Source: Aspidapion aeneum (taxonomy: Eukaryota; Arthropoda; Insecta; Coleoptera; Brentidae). Taken from it: a stretch of 64,000 bases of DNA. Positions 63,541 to 64,000 of the stretch are shown in pieces. The DNA lies in NCBI GenBank assembly GCA_963576565.1, contig OY755044.1, positions 41,375,235 to 41,439,234 of the forward strand, written 5' to 3'. The stretch's first letter is position 1; each line of letters begins with the position of its first letter. Made by a program: the position numbers and the translations under genes. Below the pieces are notes generated by a model. The model searched no databases. It worked only from the letters and a program-made list of their open reading frames with translations, and had not been told where the DNA came from.

Positions 63541-64000
63541 TTAATTTTTGTTGCTTTGACAATAAAGATGTTTGCTATTAACATTCGATTTACAAACTAC
63601 TACTATGTCAGTATAGAAAGATTTTTTACGTTGTCCGACGCCTATTATCCGCCTCCTTCGATCCTGACAGTCATCTTCCGTCAGGTTTTTTTGACTCATT
63701 GATCTTTGGATTGACTGTTGCCATTCCAGTTTAGGACGCCCTCTTTTTCTGCGCCCTATTGGTTGCCATTCTAGGACCTGCTTTGGTAATCTTTCGTCGC
63801 TCATCCGTTGTACATGGCCGTACCATATCAGTAGTGATGTCATCCGTTATGCTTCCCTCGATTCCCATTCTTTCTTATATGATCTCATTTCTTATATGAT
63901 CTGTTCTAGATATTCTCATTGATCTTGTTATTGCATCCATTTGGACACTTTCCATTTTTGCTTTGTATTTTTCTGTTACGCGACAAGTCTCTATTCCATA
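63541..64000 (-). mobile_element. RTE-like LINE 3' end, continues past the window
   Basis: Minus strand 63843-63541 reads LLIWYGHVQRMSDERLPKQV, LEWQPIGRRKRGRPKLEWQQ and a basic tail, the usual C-terminus of RTE-like LINE polyproteins. Upstream sequence to 64000 (frame broken) continues the thumb. It matches the region that would follow the end of the LINE piece at 59012. Confidence 0.75.

Overview
The window is animal genomic DNA, almost certainly from an insect with a large, repeat-rich, AT-rich genome (a beetle would fit, but the sequence does not settle the order). It holds two conserved host genes with clear introns, Mettl14 and Bicaudal-C. Almost everything else is transposon material, much of it nested.

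Mettl14 (minus strand, 18593 down to 1056) is complete. Seven coding exons join in phase to a 394-residue N6-adenosine methyltransferase subunit. Its introns hold a split LINE, a 2.0-kb terminal-inverted-repeat (TIR) transposon with a 7-bp target duplication, several long foldback elements and a tRNA-derived SINE. Bicaudal-C (plus strand, from 37042 and running off the right edge) shows its first six coding exons. They cover the N-terminus, the first KH-like module, a KH domain with an intact GKGG loop and the start of the next module. The KH3 and SAM parts must lie beyond 64000. The two genes are divergent.

Between them lies the most unusual object: 18730-33797, 15,068 bp bounded by perfect 32-bp inverted repeats and a perfect 8-bp target duplication (GTGATAGT). 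Just inside each end are spliced-looking exons that point inward: plus-strand exons near 18.85-19.67 kb and minus-strand exons at 33.4, 30.3, 29.4, 28.7 and 27.4-27.9 kb. I do not recognise the proteins. The left end overlaps a 23-bp remnant made of the two TIR tips of a second family that shares the first seven bases, CACGGAT. An intact copy of that second family sits at 1997-4018. Tip remnants of this kind, 8-bp duplications and about 31-bp TIRs recall P-type transposons, but no transposase could be identified.

The Bicaudal-C introns contain a full-length Ty3/gypsy element (44427-51195, nearly identical LTRs, gag and pro-pol with two compensating frame changes), an RTE-like LINE (about 51.7-54.1 kb), and a four-level nest at 54.7-58.6 kb. 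They also contain a LINE inserted in another LINE (59.0-60.9 kb), hAT-like MITEs nested in one another (41.3-42.1 kb), and many short TIR elements. No CRISPR array, rRNA gene or functional tRNA gene was seen.

All family names rest on motifs read by eye. Splice junctions were chosen from GT-AG signals, matching phase and known protein order. No database search was possible.
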